Shown here one piece after another: positions 24,090 to 34,725 of a stretch of 64,000 nt of DNA. This DNA is from Solenopsis invicta. Lineage: Eukaryota; Arthropoda; Insecta; Hymenoptera; Formicidae. Position numbers and translations under genes: made by a program. The notes below the pieces were generated by a model. It searched no databases. It was not told the origin of the DNA and saw only the letters and a list, made by a program, of their open reading frames with translations. Where the stretch lies: positions 24,942,501 through 25,006,500 of the forward strand of contig NC_052665.1 in NCBI RefSeq assembly GCF_016802725.1, given 5' to 3'. Positions within the stretch are counted from its first letter, which is position 1; each line of letters opens with the position of its first letter.

Positions 24090-24498
24090 GCCCGGAACTC
24101 TTCGGAACGCGCTTTAATATGTTGAGAACTGTAGGAAAAATATTTTTTTGTACACGGAACTCTATTATATAATATTATAACATAAATGTTTTATAAAAAA
24201 AAAATAAAAAAAAATAAAAAAACTATGTTAAACGCTGGAACTCTTTCTAGAACTCATCTAGAACTATAGATCTTTTAAAATCCTACAAGAATTCGGTCTG
24301 GAAAATGTCGTAGGACAAACTGAGGTGCTGCGTGAACCTGGCACCTCACTTTGTCCTATGCGTTTTTTCGCTTTAAAGGCCAGAACTATTTGTTTTATCT
24401 ATCAGGAACTGTAGAACTATTGAAAATAAACTCAGAACTGTCAACGTTTAGTGATTTTCCACCAAATGATGTGCCAGCTTCACACACACAGTTTTCTC

Positions 24499-25763
24499 AC
24501 CTTCATGTAAAAACAAATTTATCATATAACTGTTTACTAAAACTAAATTTGTAAAGATTAGCAAAGGCCCCTACACAAGATGAGAATTATATGAACATGC
24601 TCAAATCTTTTACCTTCCTACAATAATGAATCTGTCACATGCTAAAAATAAACTTGTAAAAATTAGCAAGCTTTGAGAAAGGTGAGAACTTTATGAAATT
24701 AAAAAGTAATTTTCTTGTAAAAATTATTAATCAAACAACAAATAATAAAAAATATTTTTATAAAAATAGATTTTATTTCCTTTTGTTATTTAAATACTGA
24801 TATGATAAAATCTAAAAAAATTAATTTTTTTGTTTTGCTTTATCATAACACTTTATCAACATTATATATAAGGTACTAATAATATATTATAACACGTTTT
24901 GAAATTTAAAAAACCATCAATTAAGTCAAAGAAACAAAATTTGAATATTTCATAAACAGCATTTCTGCAAACTGTACATTTATAAATTTAAGTACATTAG
25001 TATTATACCCCTATAAAAATTCATCAAAACTGGCCTTTTAAAATTGAGCTAAATATTTTAATAAGTGATATAAGCTGACATCATATATAATGCAAGATAA
25101 AATATAATTACTTTTTTTTATTATCAAGTAAGATTATTTTATGACTAATAATAATTTCTAAAAACTTTTTGCTATTACATAATGTGATATGCACATAACT
25201 CAAAATTAAAAAGTTGATAGTTATAATTATAAGTATCAACTTTTCAATATTGTGTGCACATAAATCATTATTTATCATTAAATAATATATTTAATAATAA
25301 ATCTATTTGTATTATTAAACTTATTAAGAAATTCTTTTACTTAGATATTTATTAAAATAACTTAAGTACTGCATTTAAAGCATTGAAGTATTCAATAATC
25401 AAAAATTTCTTAATTCTCTTTATATATCTTTCTCTATTCCCTTTATGTACCTTTGTCTATTCCCTTTATGTATCTTCCTTTATCCCCTTTACATATCATA
25501 ATTATTATAAGTACAATCTATACAAATATTTTTAAACATTAAAGATATGTATATTTGTTGGAAATAATTCTGTGATTTAAATTAGTAAATTGTTACTTAA
25601 TGAATTACACTTTATATCAATGTACAGAAAAGATTGAAAAATGTAACAATATAATCTTAACACAAAAAACAAAGAAAAATTTGCTACACTAAAAATTTTA
25701 TTTGAATTCAATAACTAACAAACTAATTATTAAAATTCAAAATTAATACTGAAGGAAACAATT
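24499..25763. other. AT-rich spacer with a short tandem repeat
   Basis: No gene seen. At about 25420-25498 a 26-bp pyrimidine-rich unit (TCTATTCCCTTTATGTA) is repeated three times. If the golgin-like exon at 26838-26948 is real, this would be intron. Confidence 0.5.
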
Positions 25764-26779
25764 TTTCTCACCAATTTGGCTCAAACTTTGCAATATTGTA
25801 TATTTTGGTACATAGAACAAGAGTATGTAAGAAAAAATTGAGACAAAAGCAGGTAAAAGGAGTTATAAAGAGTTAAACTGATACTTGTGAAGTTAAGAAA
25901 TTTGTCATCAATATGTATAGAACATGAGAACATGTTAAATGTTTTTTAATATATTTTTTATGTTTATATTTTGGACAATAACATGTAATATATGTATTGA
26001 CAATAAAATAAAAAGTTACTTTCTTTGAACAATGACATTACCTTTCTAGTGATGATAAATTTAAATAAAGCAGAGTATCCAACCTGAGTGACAATCTTCA
26101 TTATGTTTCAATATTCAAAAATCCTTTTTATTTGTTCTTACGTCTTTCACCTTACTAAATTGATGACTTATGATATACTACAATGATAAAATCTAGAACA
26201 ATTAGCAAAGGCCCCAACGCAAACTACATATTACATTAATTTATCAGTAAAATGTTTCTTTATGTATTTCATTGTATATTTAATCCCAAACCTTGTATAA
26301 TCTTTTCAGAATCTGTTATTTTAGTATTTAATGAATTCATTAATTAGTAAGGTAAAAAGTTGGATAAATAAATTTTTGAATATTGTATACGTAATCTAAA
26401 AGTTATTATTTTTCAATTTTTCTGTTTACTAAACTTGTGAACTCACTATATACTAAAATAGTAAAAGATCTGGAAAATTTAGCAGCAAAGGTCTCAATGC
26501 ATTACACAAACCATAAAATATATGAAACACATTTAGTGATTTAATGAAGTAAAAGATTTAAAAATAAGATTCTTTTAACATATACGTGCTTCTGTGTATG
26601 CTCAAATAAACAGTTCCTGTGTCCGTATGTGCTATCAGTGTGACAGATTTCCTAACCCCACAAGTCTTTAGGGTTTTATAATTTTTTACCCGCTTGAGTG
26701 ACAAATTTTTCTTACATATTCTAGGGACCAAAATACCCAATATTACAAAGTTTGAGCCAAATCGATGAGAAAGACAATT
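25764..26779. mobile_element. Foldback element, about 150-bp arms
   Basis: The left arm 25764-25912 (TTTGGCTCAAACTTTG, GTTAAGAAATTTGTCA) recurs inverted at about 26631-26779. The same arm text, GAGGTTAGGAAATCTGTCAC, appears in the foldback at 49085-49760, so the two are one family. The loop is AT-rich and non-coding. Confidence 0.65.
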
Positions 26780-26837
26780 TCCATTAGTATTACCTTAAAA
26801 TCGCATCGATAATATTTAGCCACATTGTTGTATTTAC

Positions 26838-26948
26838 CTGGGACATATGCCTGGAATTAATACCGCGTATATTGCCAGCGTTTTTGATGACAGTGGACAC
26901 GTCACTGCCGATTTCCTCACGTATCTTATTCTTTAGACTAGCAAACAT
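26838..26948 (-). CDS. First coding exon of a golgin-like gene
   Basis: The minus-strand ATG at 26948 opens 37 codons (MFASLKNKIREEIGSDVST, then GINSRHMSQ) up to a good splice donor, CCCAG|GTAAAT at 26837. The start MFA(S/K)LK(N/K)KI(R/A)EE is shared by golgin coiled-coil proteins such as golgin-97, which tether vesicles at the trans-Golgi. The family assignment rests on these residues alone. No later exon is evident before 24.5 kb, so intron 1 is long or the gene continues beyond the repeats. An upstream open stretch to 27059 is probably 5' UTR. This is the best host-gene candidate in the window besides the DUF4806 gene. Confidence 0.55.
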
Positions 26949-27254
26949 GGTATAACGCGGCACAATTATTAAAGTCAACACGCGACAATGATGACGACAC
27001 GTACAACACCACCTGTTAATCCGATGTAACGTCAATTCAATACGAGCGGCACTCCACACCTGAAATGTGTGCTCATCGAATTTAATTCGGATATTGAAGC
27101 GTGAGGAGTGTATCGTGCGTGAGCACAGCTTTATTTCTCATTGTATATTCGCTTCTCATTGATGCACGCACTGTTCAATGCAGTTGTAACTTATGAGTCC
27201 ATCGTTTGCACTACGTTAACTTTTTATAACTGCGGTTACATTAGACACGACGTA
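26949..27254 (-). promoter_or_regulatory. Presumed 5' UTR/promoter of the golgin-like gene
   Basis: About 300 bp of more balanced base composition, free of the surrounding repeats, directly upstream of the golgin-like ATG and ending where the hairpin cluster starts. Position is the only evidence; no TATA box or initiator was firmly identified. Confidence 0.35.
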
Positions 27255-27556
27255 GGCTGCGTTCCGAAATTCACTGCCAGTACTGAAAATCTATAGTATA
27301 CGTAACGTGAACTATAGATTTTGGCTATGTTCCGATATTAACTGCCAGTACTGAAAATGTATAGTGGCTGCGTTCCGAAATTCACTGCCAGTACTGAAAA
27401 TCTATAGTATACGTAACATGAACTATAGATTTTCAGTACTTGCAGTGTATATCGGAACGCAGCCAGTATATGTGACGTGAACTACAAATTTTCAGTACTA
27501 CCAGTAAAAACGGAACACAGCCCATCAGTACTTGCAGTGTATATCGGAACGCAGCC
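27255..27556. mobile_element. Three-level nest of one hairpin family (MITE-B)
   Basis: The outer copy is 27255-27556, a second copy lies inside it (27323-27522) and a third inside that (27366-27464). Ends read GGCTGCGTTCCGAAAT or GGCTATGTTCCGATAT. The core is CAGTACTGAAAAT(C/G)TATAG. The innermost copy is flanked by AGT on both sides, a 3-bp duplication. Further copies are at 38362-38459 (flanked by ATT) and 41341-41438. Confidence 0.85.
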
Positions 27557-27597
27557 GTACTCTAGGCATGTTCCGAAATTAACTAGCAGCACTATCA

Positions 27598-27747
27598 GGA
27601 CTGCGTTCAAAAATTTTACTCGTCGGGTAAAGTAACTTTGAGTGACCAATCAGGATGAAGAAATCTTAAGAAATCTCAAGATTTCTTTATTCTGATTGGT
27701 CACTTAAAGTTACTCTACCCGACAAGTAGAATTTTTGAACGCAGCCC
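27598..27747. mobile_element. Palindromic hairpin element, 150 bp
   Basis: Nearly perfect inverted repeat from about CTGCGTTCAAAAATTTTAC to its mirror TTTTTGAACGCAG, with GACCAATCAGGATG / TTCTGATTGGTC near the loop. Related in its end motif to MITE-B (GGCTGCGTTC). Confidence 0.8.
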
Positions 27748-27749
27748 AG

Positions 27750-28731
27750 GGGGTCGATTGCGTATTCCAAAACCTAGTGAAAATGGTAAAAGTGAGCTCT
27801 CACTCGATTGGCTACTTTTCACCATAGTGGAAATGCGATATTTCCCACGTGACATTGCTCGGTAAGTATTTTGATGTCGAGTTCAATCAAACTGTGTCGA
27901 ATTTGGTCGAGTTTGCGGAGTCTTGTATCGTTTTAGAATGGAGTACCTTTTACTTTTTATTGAGCAAGAGGAAAATGCGAATTAGAAAAAGAATTAGAAA
28001 AAGAAATTTAAATTTATCAAGAAGGAGACTGAGAGATACTCAGGATCATGGTGGAAGTAATAAGGTGTGCTTATGCGCACGTTTCTTGCAATATCCAATC
28101 ACAAAACGTGACAGAAGTCCGCCATGTTTTGCACTTTTGACTGTGAACTAACTCACGGAAACACACCGACACAAGAATCTGTTTGTATGAGTTCAAAATA
28201 GACGATTTTTGTCACGATGCGCAGAACAGACGAAAATGTGTCCGCAATACGAGCACACCTTATTACTTCCACCATGCTCAGGATCCATTCGATATTCTAG
28301 ATAATATATTCTAGATAATACATTGTAAAATTGTATAAAGTATATAAATAAATTAATAATTATATAAGTATATAAATAATAAATAACAATAAATAAATAA
28401 TAAAATGTAAATAATATAAGTATATATTGTAAATAAATTATGCAATATTTACGCACCGTTTTTTTTAAATTGGTATCTTATTCGGAACACGCGTCGTCAA
28501 TCGTCAACAGGAATGACTTTGAGATTATTGGAGATTATTTAACTCAGAGGCGACGCACCGTTTTTTAAAGGTTATGTGAAGTATTCTACCATTGCTTACA
28601 CTCGCATTTGTGATTTTCACTCAGGGATATTGCATTTTCACTATGCTCATAGCCAATCGCGCGTATTTTTTTATGTGACATGAAAATACGAGAAGTGAGA
28701 AAAGTCGACAAAGATACACAATCGACCCCCA
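27750..28731. mobile_element. Element with GGGGGTCGATTG ends, containing a palindrome
   Basis: Ends GGGGGTCGATTG(C/T)GTAT face each other at 27750 and 28731. The subterminal parts share CGATTGGCTA / TAGCCAATCG. Inside, 28047-28277 is a separate palindromic element with arms reading CATGGTGGAAGTAATAAGG. Short open frames in it show no known motif. Confidence 0.65.
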
Positions 28732-28797
28732 GTACTGCTTCATCGTTCTGAAATAGAGGGTATATTCCGAACGGTGTTAAAGGCAATAAGGGCTATA

Positions 28798-28958
28798 AAG
28801 GTTGGTTTATGCAGGCCGTAACCGCTAACTTATACCGAAATCTGTAAAAAATTGACCAATCATAATCGACTTATAGAAGAATAATCGATTATGATTGGTC
28901 AATTTCTTATAGATTCCAGCATAAGTTAACGGTTACGGTCTGCATAAACCAACCTTAA
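28798..28958. mobile_element. Palindromic hairpin element (AAGGTTGGTTTATGCAG family)
   Basis: About 160-bp near-perfect inverted repeat with ends AAGGTTGGTTTATGCAG and an ACCAATCATAATCGA loop flank. A second copy is at 29741-29904 and a relative at 42342-42452. Confidence 0.85.
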
Positions 28959-28963
28959 AGGAT

Positions 28964-29742
28964 ATAAAACACACTTTTCATAACCGTAACCATAAGACGT
29001 ACCGTAAGAATTAGCCAATCACAGTCGAGAATTAAGAAATAAGATTCTGAATTCTCAATTGTGATTGGCTAATTCTTACGGTACGTCTTATGTAACGAGA
29101 TTCTATAACTCCTTATGCCTGTTCTACAATAGCAGTAAACACAAGAGCGTAAGGTTGTAACGTAAGAAATGAAAATTTTTCATTCGCTTACGAGCTCTTA
29201 AAACCACGCCTTACAACCTTACGGTCTTGTGTTTATGCTATTGTAGAACAGGCTTTAAGGGCCTCGCACATGAAATGCGTAACATAACATAAGCACAACA
29301 TAAAACCGACGGACCAATGAAAATGTTATGTAAATCAATATGGCGACTTTATGCTGAATGCTCATTGGCCCATAGGTCTTATGTTGTGCTTATGTTATGT
29401 TATGCATTTTATATGCGAGGCCCTTTAGCGACAATTCGGTATCGTTACAGCGTCGTTGCGCAGATATTATACATGGTAGAAAAGCTGCGCACCGACACGT
29501 AACGATATCCCTAGCTGTCGTTAAAGGGCCTCGCACATGAAATGCATAACATAACATAAGCACAACATAAGACCGATGGACCAATGAACATCCAACATAA
29601 AGTCGCCATATTGATTTACATAACATTTTTATTGGTCCATCGGTCTTATGTTGTGCTTATGTTATGTTATGCATTTCATGTGCGAGGTTCTTAAGAGTTA
29701 CAGAATCCCGCTAATGGTTACGGTTATGGAAGGTGTGTGTTA
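28964..29742. mobile_element. Nest of at least four palindromic elements
   Basis: The outer element has ends AACACAC(A/C)(C/T)TT-like with CATAACCGTAACC; an undisturbed copy is at 30080-30233. It is split by an element at 29093-29718 (ends TAACGAGATTCTATAACTC and its mirror), which in turn holds a 135-bp palindrome (29118-29252, CCTGTTCTACAATAGC ends) and two copies of the GGGCCTCGCACATGAAATGC family (29257-29427 and 29526-29694) around a small palindrome at 29428-29525. Confidence 0.7.
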
Positions 29743-29904
29743 AGTTTGATTTATACAGGCCTTAACCGCTAACTTATGCCGTAATCTGTAAGAAATTGGC
29801 TAATCATAGTCGATTATTTCTTCTATAAATCGATTATGATTGGTCAATTTTTTATAGATTCCGGCATAAGTTAGCGGTTACGGCCTGCATAAACCAACCT
29901 TTAT
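29741..29904. mobile_element. Palindromic hairpin element, second copy
   Basis: The same family as 28798-28958, with GCCTTAACCGCTAACTTATG on the left and GGTTACGGCCTGCATAAACC on the right. Confidence 0.8.
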
Positions 29905-29909
29905 AGTCT

Positions 29910-30083
29910 TAAAGGGCCTCGCACATCAAATGCATAACATAACATAAGCACAACATAAGACCAATGGGCCAATGAGCATCCAGCATAAAGTCGCCATATT
30001 GATTTACATAAGATTCCCATTGGTCCAGAGGCCTTATGCTACGCTTATGCTCTGTTATGCATTTCATGTGCAAGGCTCTTAAC
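29910..30083. mobile_element. Palindromic hairpin, GGGCCTCGCACAT family, third copy
   Basis: Ends AGGGCCTCGCACATCAAATGC and its mirror GCATTTCATGTGCAAGGCT, flanked by TTAA on both sides, as expected for piggyBac-type insertion. Inverted ACATAACATAAGC arms. The 74-codon frame across it is an artefact. Confidence 0.75.
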
Positions 30084-30233
30084 ACACACCATCCATAACC
30101 GTAACCATAAGACGTACCGTAAGAATTAGCCAATCACAGTCGAGAATTCAGATTCTTAATTCTTAATTTTCGACTGTGATTGGCTAATTCTTACGGTACG
30201 TCTTATAATTACGGTTATGGAAGGTGTGTGTTA
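30080..30233. mobile_element. Palindromic hairpin, AACACACACC family
   Basis: About 154-bp inverted repeat: ends AACACACACC and GGTGTGTGTT, arms with ATAAGACGTACCGTAAGAAT, and loop flanks GCCAATCACAGTCGA and CGACTGTGATTGGC. Confidence 0.85.
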
Positions 30234-31424
30234 TAGCCTTTACATTAGCCTGTCCATTAATGTAAGAGAGAAAATTTTAGTTGTCTCACTCACACTAATG
30301 GACACTGTGTTACACAGTGTCGACTTGTGTCGTAGCTGAAAAGCACCTCAATTGTTCAATGTTTTTAAATTCGATTAATTGATCATGCGATGTTTTTTTA
30401 ATTAATTAATTGATTTTTTGATGTAGGTTTATTGGCTGCGTTCAGTACAGTCGTGAGCTAAAAGGTTGCAACCTTAGAACATATATTACTGGAAGGAACA
30501 TAGGCTTAAAAAGTTGACACAGAGAAGATTGACAAGGATGGATATATAATGCGCTTAGTCGACAGAGCGCATGCTTAAAACAAAACAAACCGATGCGCGC
30601 GGAGTTGGGGGATATGAAAAGAAAACCACATATATGTTGCGATAAATTTTATTGTTCGTATAATATATATTATATTTATTGATTATTGAATAATATTAAT
30701 TTAGTAAATTTGTGTCTTATATAATTATTTTTTTCACTTATTTGTTTGTTGGTATGGTGTATGCGAACTTGTAAATATTTTTTTATAATTAATCTAATTA
30801 ACTGTGTTCTGTGATTTGAAAAAATATCTTGTTCTGAAATGTGATTAAAAATTTCTTTTTTGTTAAATACTATTGTATTTATTAATTGGAAAATGTTATT
30901 TTGAAATTTTGTAATATCGGAATTTTTCAAATTATTTTCTATTGGTCGATAATGCATTTCGCAAGTTCGACAAATTAATTGAACATCTTTTGATGAAATT
31001 GTTAATCCTCCTCTATTTTTGATACGATTAAGTGCGCATGTATCTTCCCACACAACACGCGTGACTGTTAGTCGACTAGTAGCCGACTTTTCTCAGTTGA
31101 CTTAAAGGCGACTTTCAATAGTTGACTATAACTCGACAGCAATTAACTGTTTGTTGACTATTTGTCGATTTTTGAAAGTCGACAAATGGTTAATAAATAG
31201 TCGACTGAAATATAACTCAAAGTCGACGAAAACTTTGTTCTTTTTATGACAAAAGATCTTATACTCTTTTAAGTTATTTATATCTTTTCGACAAAGCGAA
31301 AAGATATAAATGATAGATATTTTATCTAGCCAAAAAGACAATATAAAAAGAAATCTTAGTTTTAATTTGCTCGTAGCTCGTTAGCGTCCCTTACGGAAAT
31401 GAACTATTGGAAAGCTAATAATCA

Positions 31425-31690
31425 CTATTGACTTACAATAGTGATTATTCATTCTCTAATAGTGATTATGTAGCATCTAATAATTGGGTTATTCGCAATA
31501 ATCATTTCCTAATAGTTTTTGAATGAGTGATTATTGATTTCATAATGAGATTATTTGCAATAATCATTCCCCAATAGTTCTTTTATGAAATGATTATTGA
31601 TTTCATAATCAGGTTATTTGCAATAATCACCAGCACAGTACTTTTAATAGTTAATATATAAATGATTATTAGTCGACTATTCACAATAAA
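31425..31690. repeat. Tandem repeat, about 62-bp unit
   Basis: TTATT(C/T)GCAATAATCA recurs at 31489, 31551 and 31614, a 62-63 bp spacing, with a fourth partial unit at the left. Units carry GATTATTGATTTCATAAT. It lies in the left part of the AGTCGAC element. Confidence 0.8.
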
Positions 31691-32289
31691 CCCAATAAGA
31701 ACTGGATTGTTTTATACGTTTATTAAACGCAAGTATGGTATAAAACAGGTATAGATATGTGGCAGATACGTATATAGGTAAAACGGTTTTTATACGTTAG
31801 TGCAATATATAGTACGTTTATAATAATCGTTCTTATCACATATATATAATACGGAACGTATTTTATACGTTGAAAAATGGTTTATAAAATGCCAGAAATA
31901 TTTATAACACGTATAAAAATACTTTCAAATACAATTATATACTAATTAAATAAACATTTCTTAAATACGTTTATGATTTGAAAAAGTTGTCCCTTTAAAT
32001 AACCTATCAAAAATAGAATTTAATATCCAGGTATAATATACTTTTTAATGTAAATATGTTAATAAAAGTTTAAACGTAAATTATATTTATATGTTTTCAT
32101 TGCAGCAATATTTAAACGAATAATAAACGTATTTTATACACATTCGGTATAGCTAATTAAAGGTTTATTGAAAACGTATATTATTTATGAAATGAAAAAC
32201 ATTTATAAATCATTTTAGAAATATCGAATATGGTTAAAATCCAAGACATTCAATTATTAATAGTTATTTTACACGTAAAAACATATTAC

Positions 32290-32700
32290 GGTGCTCTCAA
32301 AAATCGAGCGATTTGCTTTGGTTTTGAATCTCAAACATAGACTTTGTACTATGTCTATGGTCTCAAAGCTTTTTCGCGACGCCAGTCTTCGCGTCTTCGC
32401 GGCTTGCGCGGCTTCCACTAGGTGGCCACGCCGCGGAAGATTTTCTCGTGAGTCGAGTGCGGCCACAAGCATTATATCTAGGCGCTACCGCGACTGTTTT
32501 TCTAAATCGCACTTCAGTAAAACTTTTGGGAATTAATTGTTGTAATCTCGAGACGAAATTCGCTTTCGTTCTTTTCAAATGTGATGTGTATGTGGTTCGC
32601 TGTTCCACATAAAATTTTATATTTTTACGTGTAAATAACAATTTGTATTGTTATTAAATCTTGTATATAAATGTTTAATTCAAATTTAATCTTTATTTAA
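32290..32700. repeat. Core module shared with the element at 52-53 kb
   Basis: GC-richer block with GTGAGTCGAGTGC and TATATCTAGG(C/T)GC, followed by TGTTCCACATAAAATTTTAT and an AT tail. Inverted, the same text lies at about 52750-53090. Open frames on either strand (for example RFSRESSAATSIISRRYRD) are conserved only as repeat text. Confidence 0.7.
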
Positions 32701-32936
32701 TCCTTTTGAACCAAAAGGAAGAAATATTTTTTTGGAAACTATAATTTATTACGTTTAAATTATTGATTTATCAATCGTATTTTATACGACTATATAAATT
32801 GTAGTGACTAATAGTCAACAAATAGTCGACTCACAGTCAACTTATTGTCAACTTGAAAAGTCGACTGACAGTCAACTACTTTTGGGACATTCGTCTACTA
32901 TCAGTCGACTCACAGTCGACTGACAGATTGACTTAA

Positions 32937-33439
32937 GGCTCCTGACTCCTCAGCCGAGAACTCCGCGTTGACGGTAGCGACATTTCGTCGCGGACAAAAT
33001 TAGAACTAATACACGTGAAACGTGACAGATTGACGATGAAATGTTATCGTGCATGTCATTTTGTTATTATGTGTTTCATTGTAAAAACATGACTTGTCTC
33101 GTATTTACCAAATTCGTAAAAATGGACCGCGAGTAAAGTTTCTTTGAATTTTATACATAAAAGTACATTTTTCACTCCTTTTAATAGCTATCCATGTGTT
33201 TTCCTGTCTGAATAGACGTCACTTTACGTGCTTTTTACGACTATTTACTGACTGCTAGGCGAAAAAAGGATAGTCGTGACCGATATTTAGAAGTGTTTTA
33301 AAGTCATCTGCTTAGTTTGTTTTATCCAAATTGGCTTTATTTACAAATGGCATGTCGGACAAAATTACGTGTCATTTCACGCAATTTCTCGCTTCTGACG
33401 TCACGACTTCAATATGGCCGCGGCGAGTACTCAGGAGCC
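32937..33439. mobile_element. TTAA-flanked non-autonomous element
   Basis: 503 bp between TTAA at 32933-32936 and 33440-33443, ends GGCTCCTGA and TCAGGAGCC. A piggyBac-type target. GC-richer at both ends; no coding frame. Inserted inside the right arm of the AGTCGAC element. Confidence 0.75.
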
Positions 33440-34725
33440 TTAAAAGTCAACTCTTGCCTTTTATAGTCAGCTTAAAGTCGGCTCATAGTCGACTTCGTGT
33501 TGTGTGGGTTCACAGCCAAATAGCAATTGCACACAAAACTCACAATGAATTAATTTCTTTACTGCTTTGCTGACAAACCCACTTATATATTTTAAAGTAT
33601 CCTCGACGTACGGCGTAAGTTTCCACATTGTGGATATATAATCGTGATCTGATACTGTGTCTTGTGACACAGTAGCAGATTCATCAAAAATGGAATCTGG
33701 TGAACATTCAGCATTACTACTTTCAACATTGAGAATTTCTATTCCCTCAAAATTTAAGCAATTTCCTTTTTCAGATCCGGAAATTTGATGCCTACCTAGA
33801 AGTCGTCTGTAAGCATTACGAAATTGATATGCTGTCGGATTATTATTAAAACCACCACGACTCCGTAATGCACTAAAAAATACCTCCAAATGGTCTTGAC
33901 TGAGCTTATACGTTAACAAATATTTAAATTGTCCGTCCGTTTTTAAATTTAATAATTTAAATAGTTCAATAGAGTTTTGCAAACATATAATAAAACCCAA
34001 AAATCCAGTTTTTCTTTCCGAATTAATAATTGAACGTCCATCTTGCAATTTCAAACCTTCTATGTAAGCAATATAATGTTTTATCATGTCAATGACGCTA
34101 TCTATATTTTGCAAACTGATTTTTTGACTAAAGGGATTTTTGCTAAAAATATTACGGCTATTCAAAATATCAAAACAGTTATTTATAGTTTTGCAAAATA
34201 CTGCAGTATGACTAGCATCTGCAAAACCTATAATATTTTGATTTTCGCAATACGTCAGTGAATCAGCTACACTGTTACTTAATAACTGTGCAGCTAACCG
34301 AACATTCATTTTTTCGGCTTGCCAATTGAGATGTCTTTGCTTTAGCTTATTGCCGCATCTTAATCCTTCGCGCTTTTGCAAATCTTGGAGCATTTGCAAA
34401 TAGTGCCACAGTATTTTCTGTTCTTGAGCATCAATCAACATTTTCTTTGATCCAAAACAATTTCTAATCAATTTGAGCATATGACATGCATCCCAGAAAA
34501 CGAAAACCTATAAAAGATTTCAAAATCTAATACATTTCTTTTAGGTATTTTATTTCTTTTTTTTAAGTATTATTTGAATTGCTATAGATAAAATGTGTAC
34601 CATTTCTTTGGTAACTGGATGTTCGAACCATGGTTGAAACTGCTTTCCATAATTAAAATTACATTTCAAATTGGTGCACATGCTTAAATTAACAGCTGCA
34701 CCATCAAATGTAATAGAATTACATA

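Larger units (their letters stand above)
21664..24489. mobile_element. Foldback (FB-like) element with 164-bp repeats in the arms
   Basis: 2,826 bp bounded by the exact 9-bp direct repeat AGTTTTCTC (21655-21663 and 24490-24498). Ends are GTGTGTGTGAAGCTGGC and its inverse. The outer arms (about 400 bp: 21664-22065 and 24090-24489) are near-perfect inverted copies. Inward lie tandem 164-bp units, pointing in on both sides, meeting at a palindromic centre near 23400. Long inverted repeats made of internal tandem repeats with a 9-bp duplication resemble Drosophila FB elements. Mutator-type elements also make 9-bp duplications. No transposase is encoded; the repeated open frames of about 60-77 codons are repeat artefacts. 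Confidence 0.85.
31047..33508. mobile_element. AGTCGAC-ended non-autonomous element
   Basis: 2,462 bp with ends CCCACACAACACG inside exon 5 of the P transposase. The flanks share AA (or GAA if the end is one base shorter); removing the element restores the P frame. Both subterminal regions (31070-31240 and 32805-32932 plus 33440-33495) are full of AGTCGAC, GTCAACT and similar 6-8 bp motifs in both directions. No transposase. It carries its own insertion (32937-33439). A related end is at 62060-62283. Confidence 0.8.
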
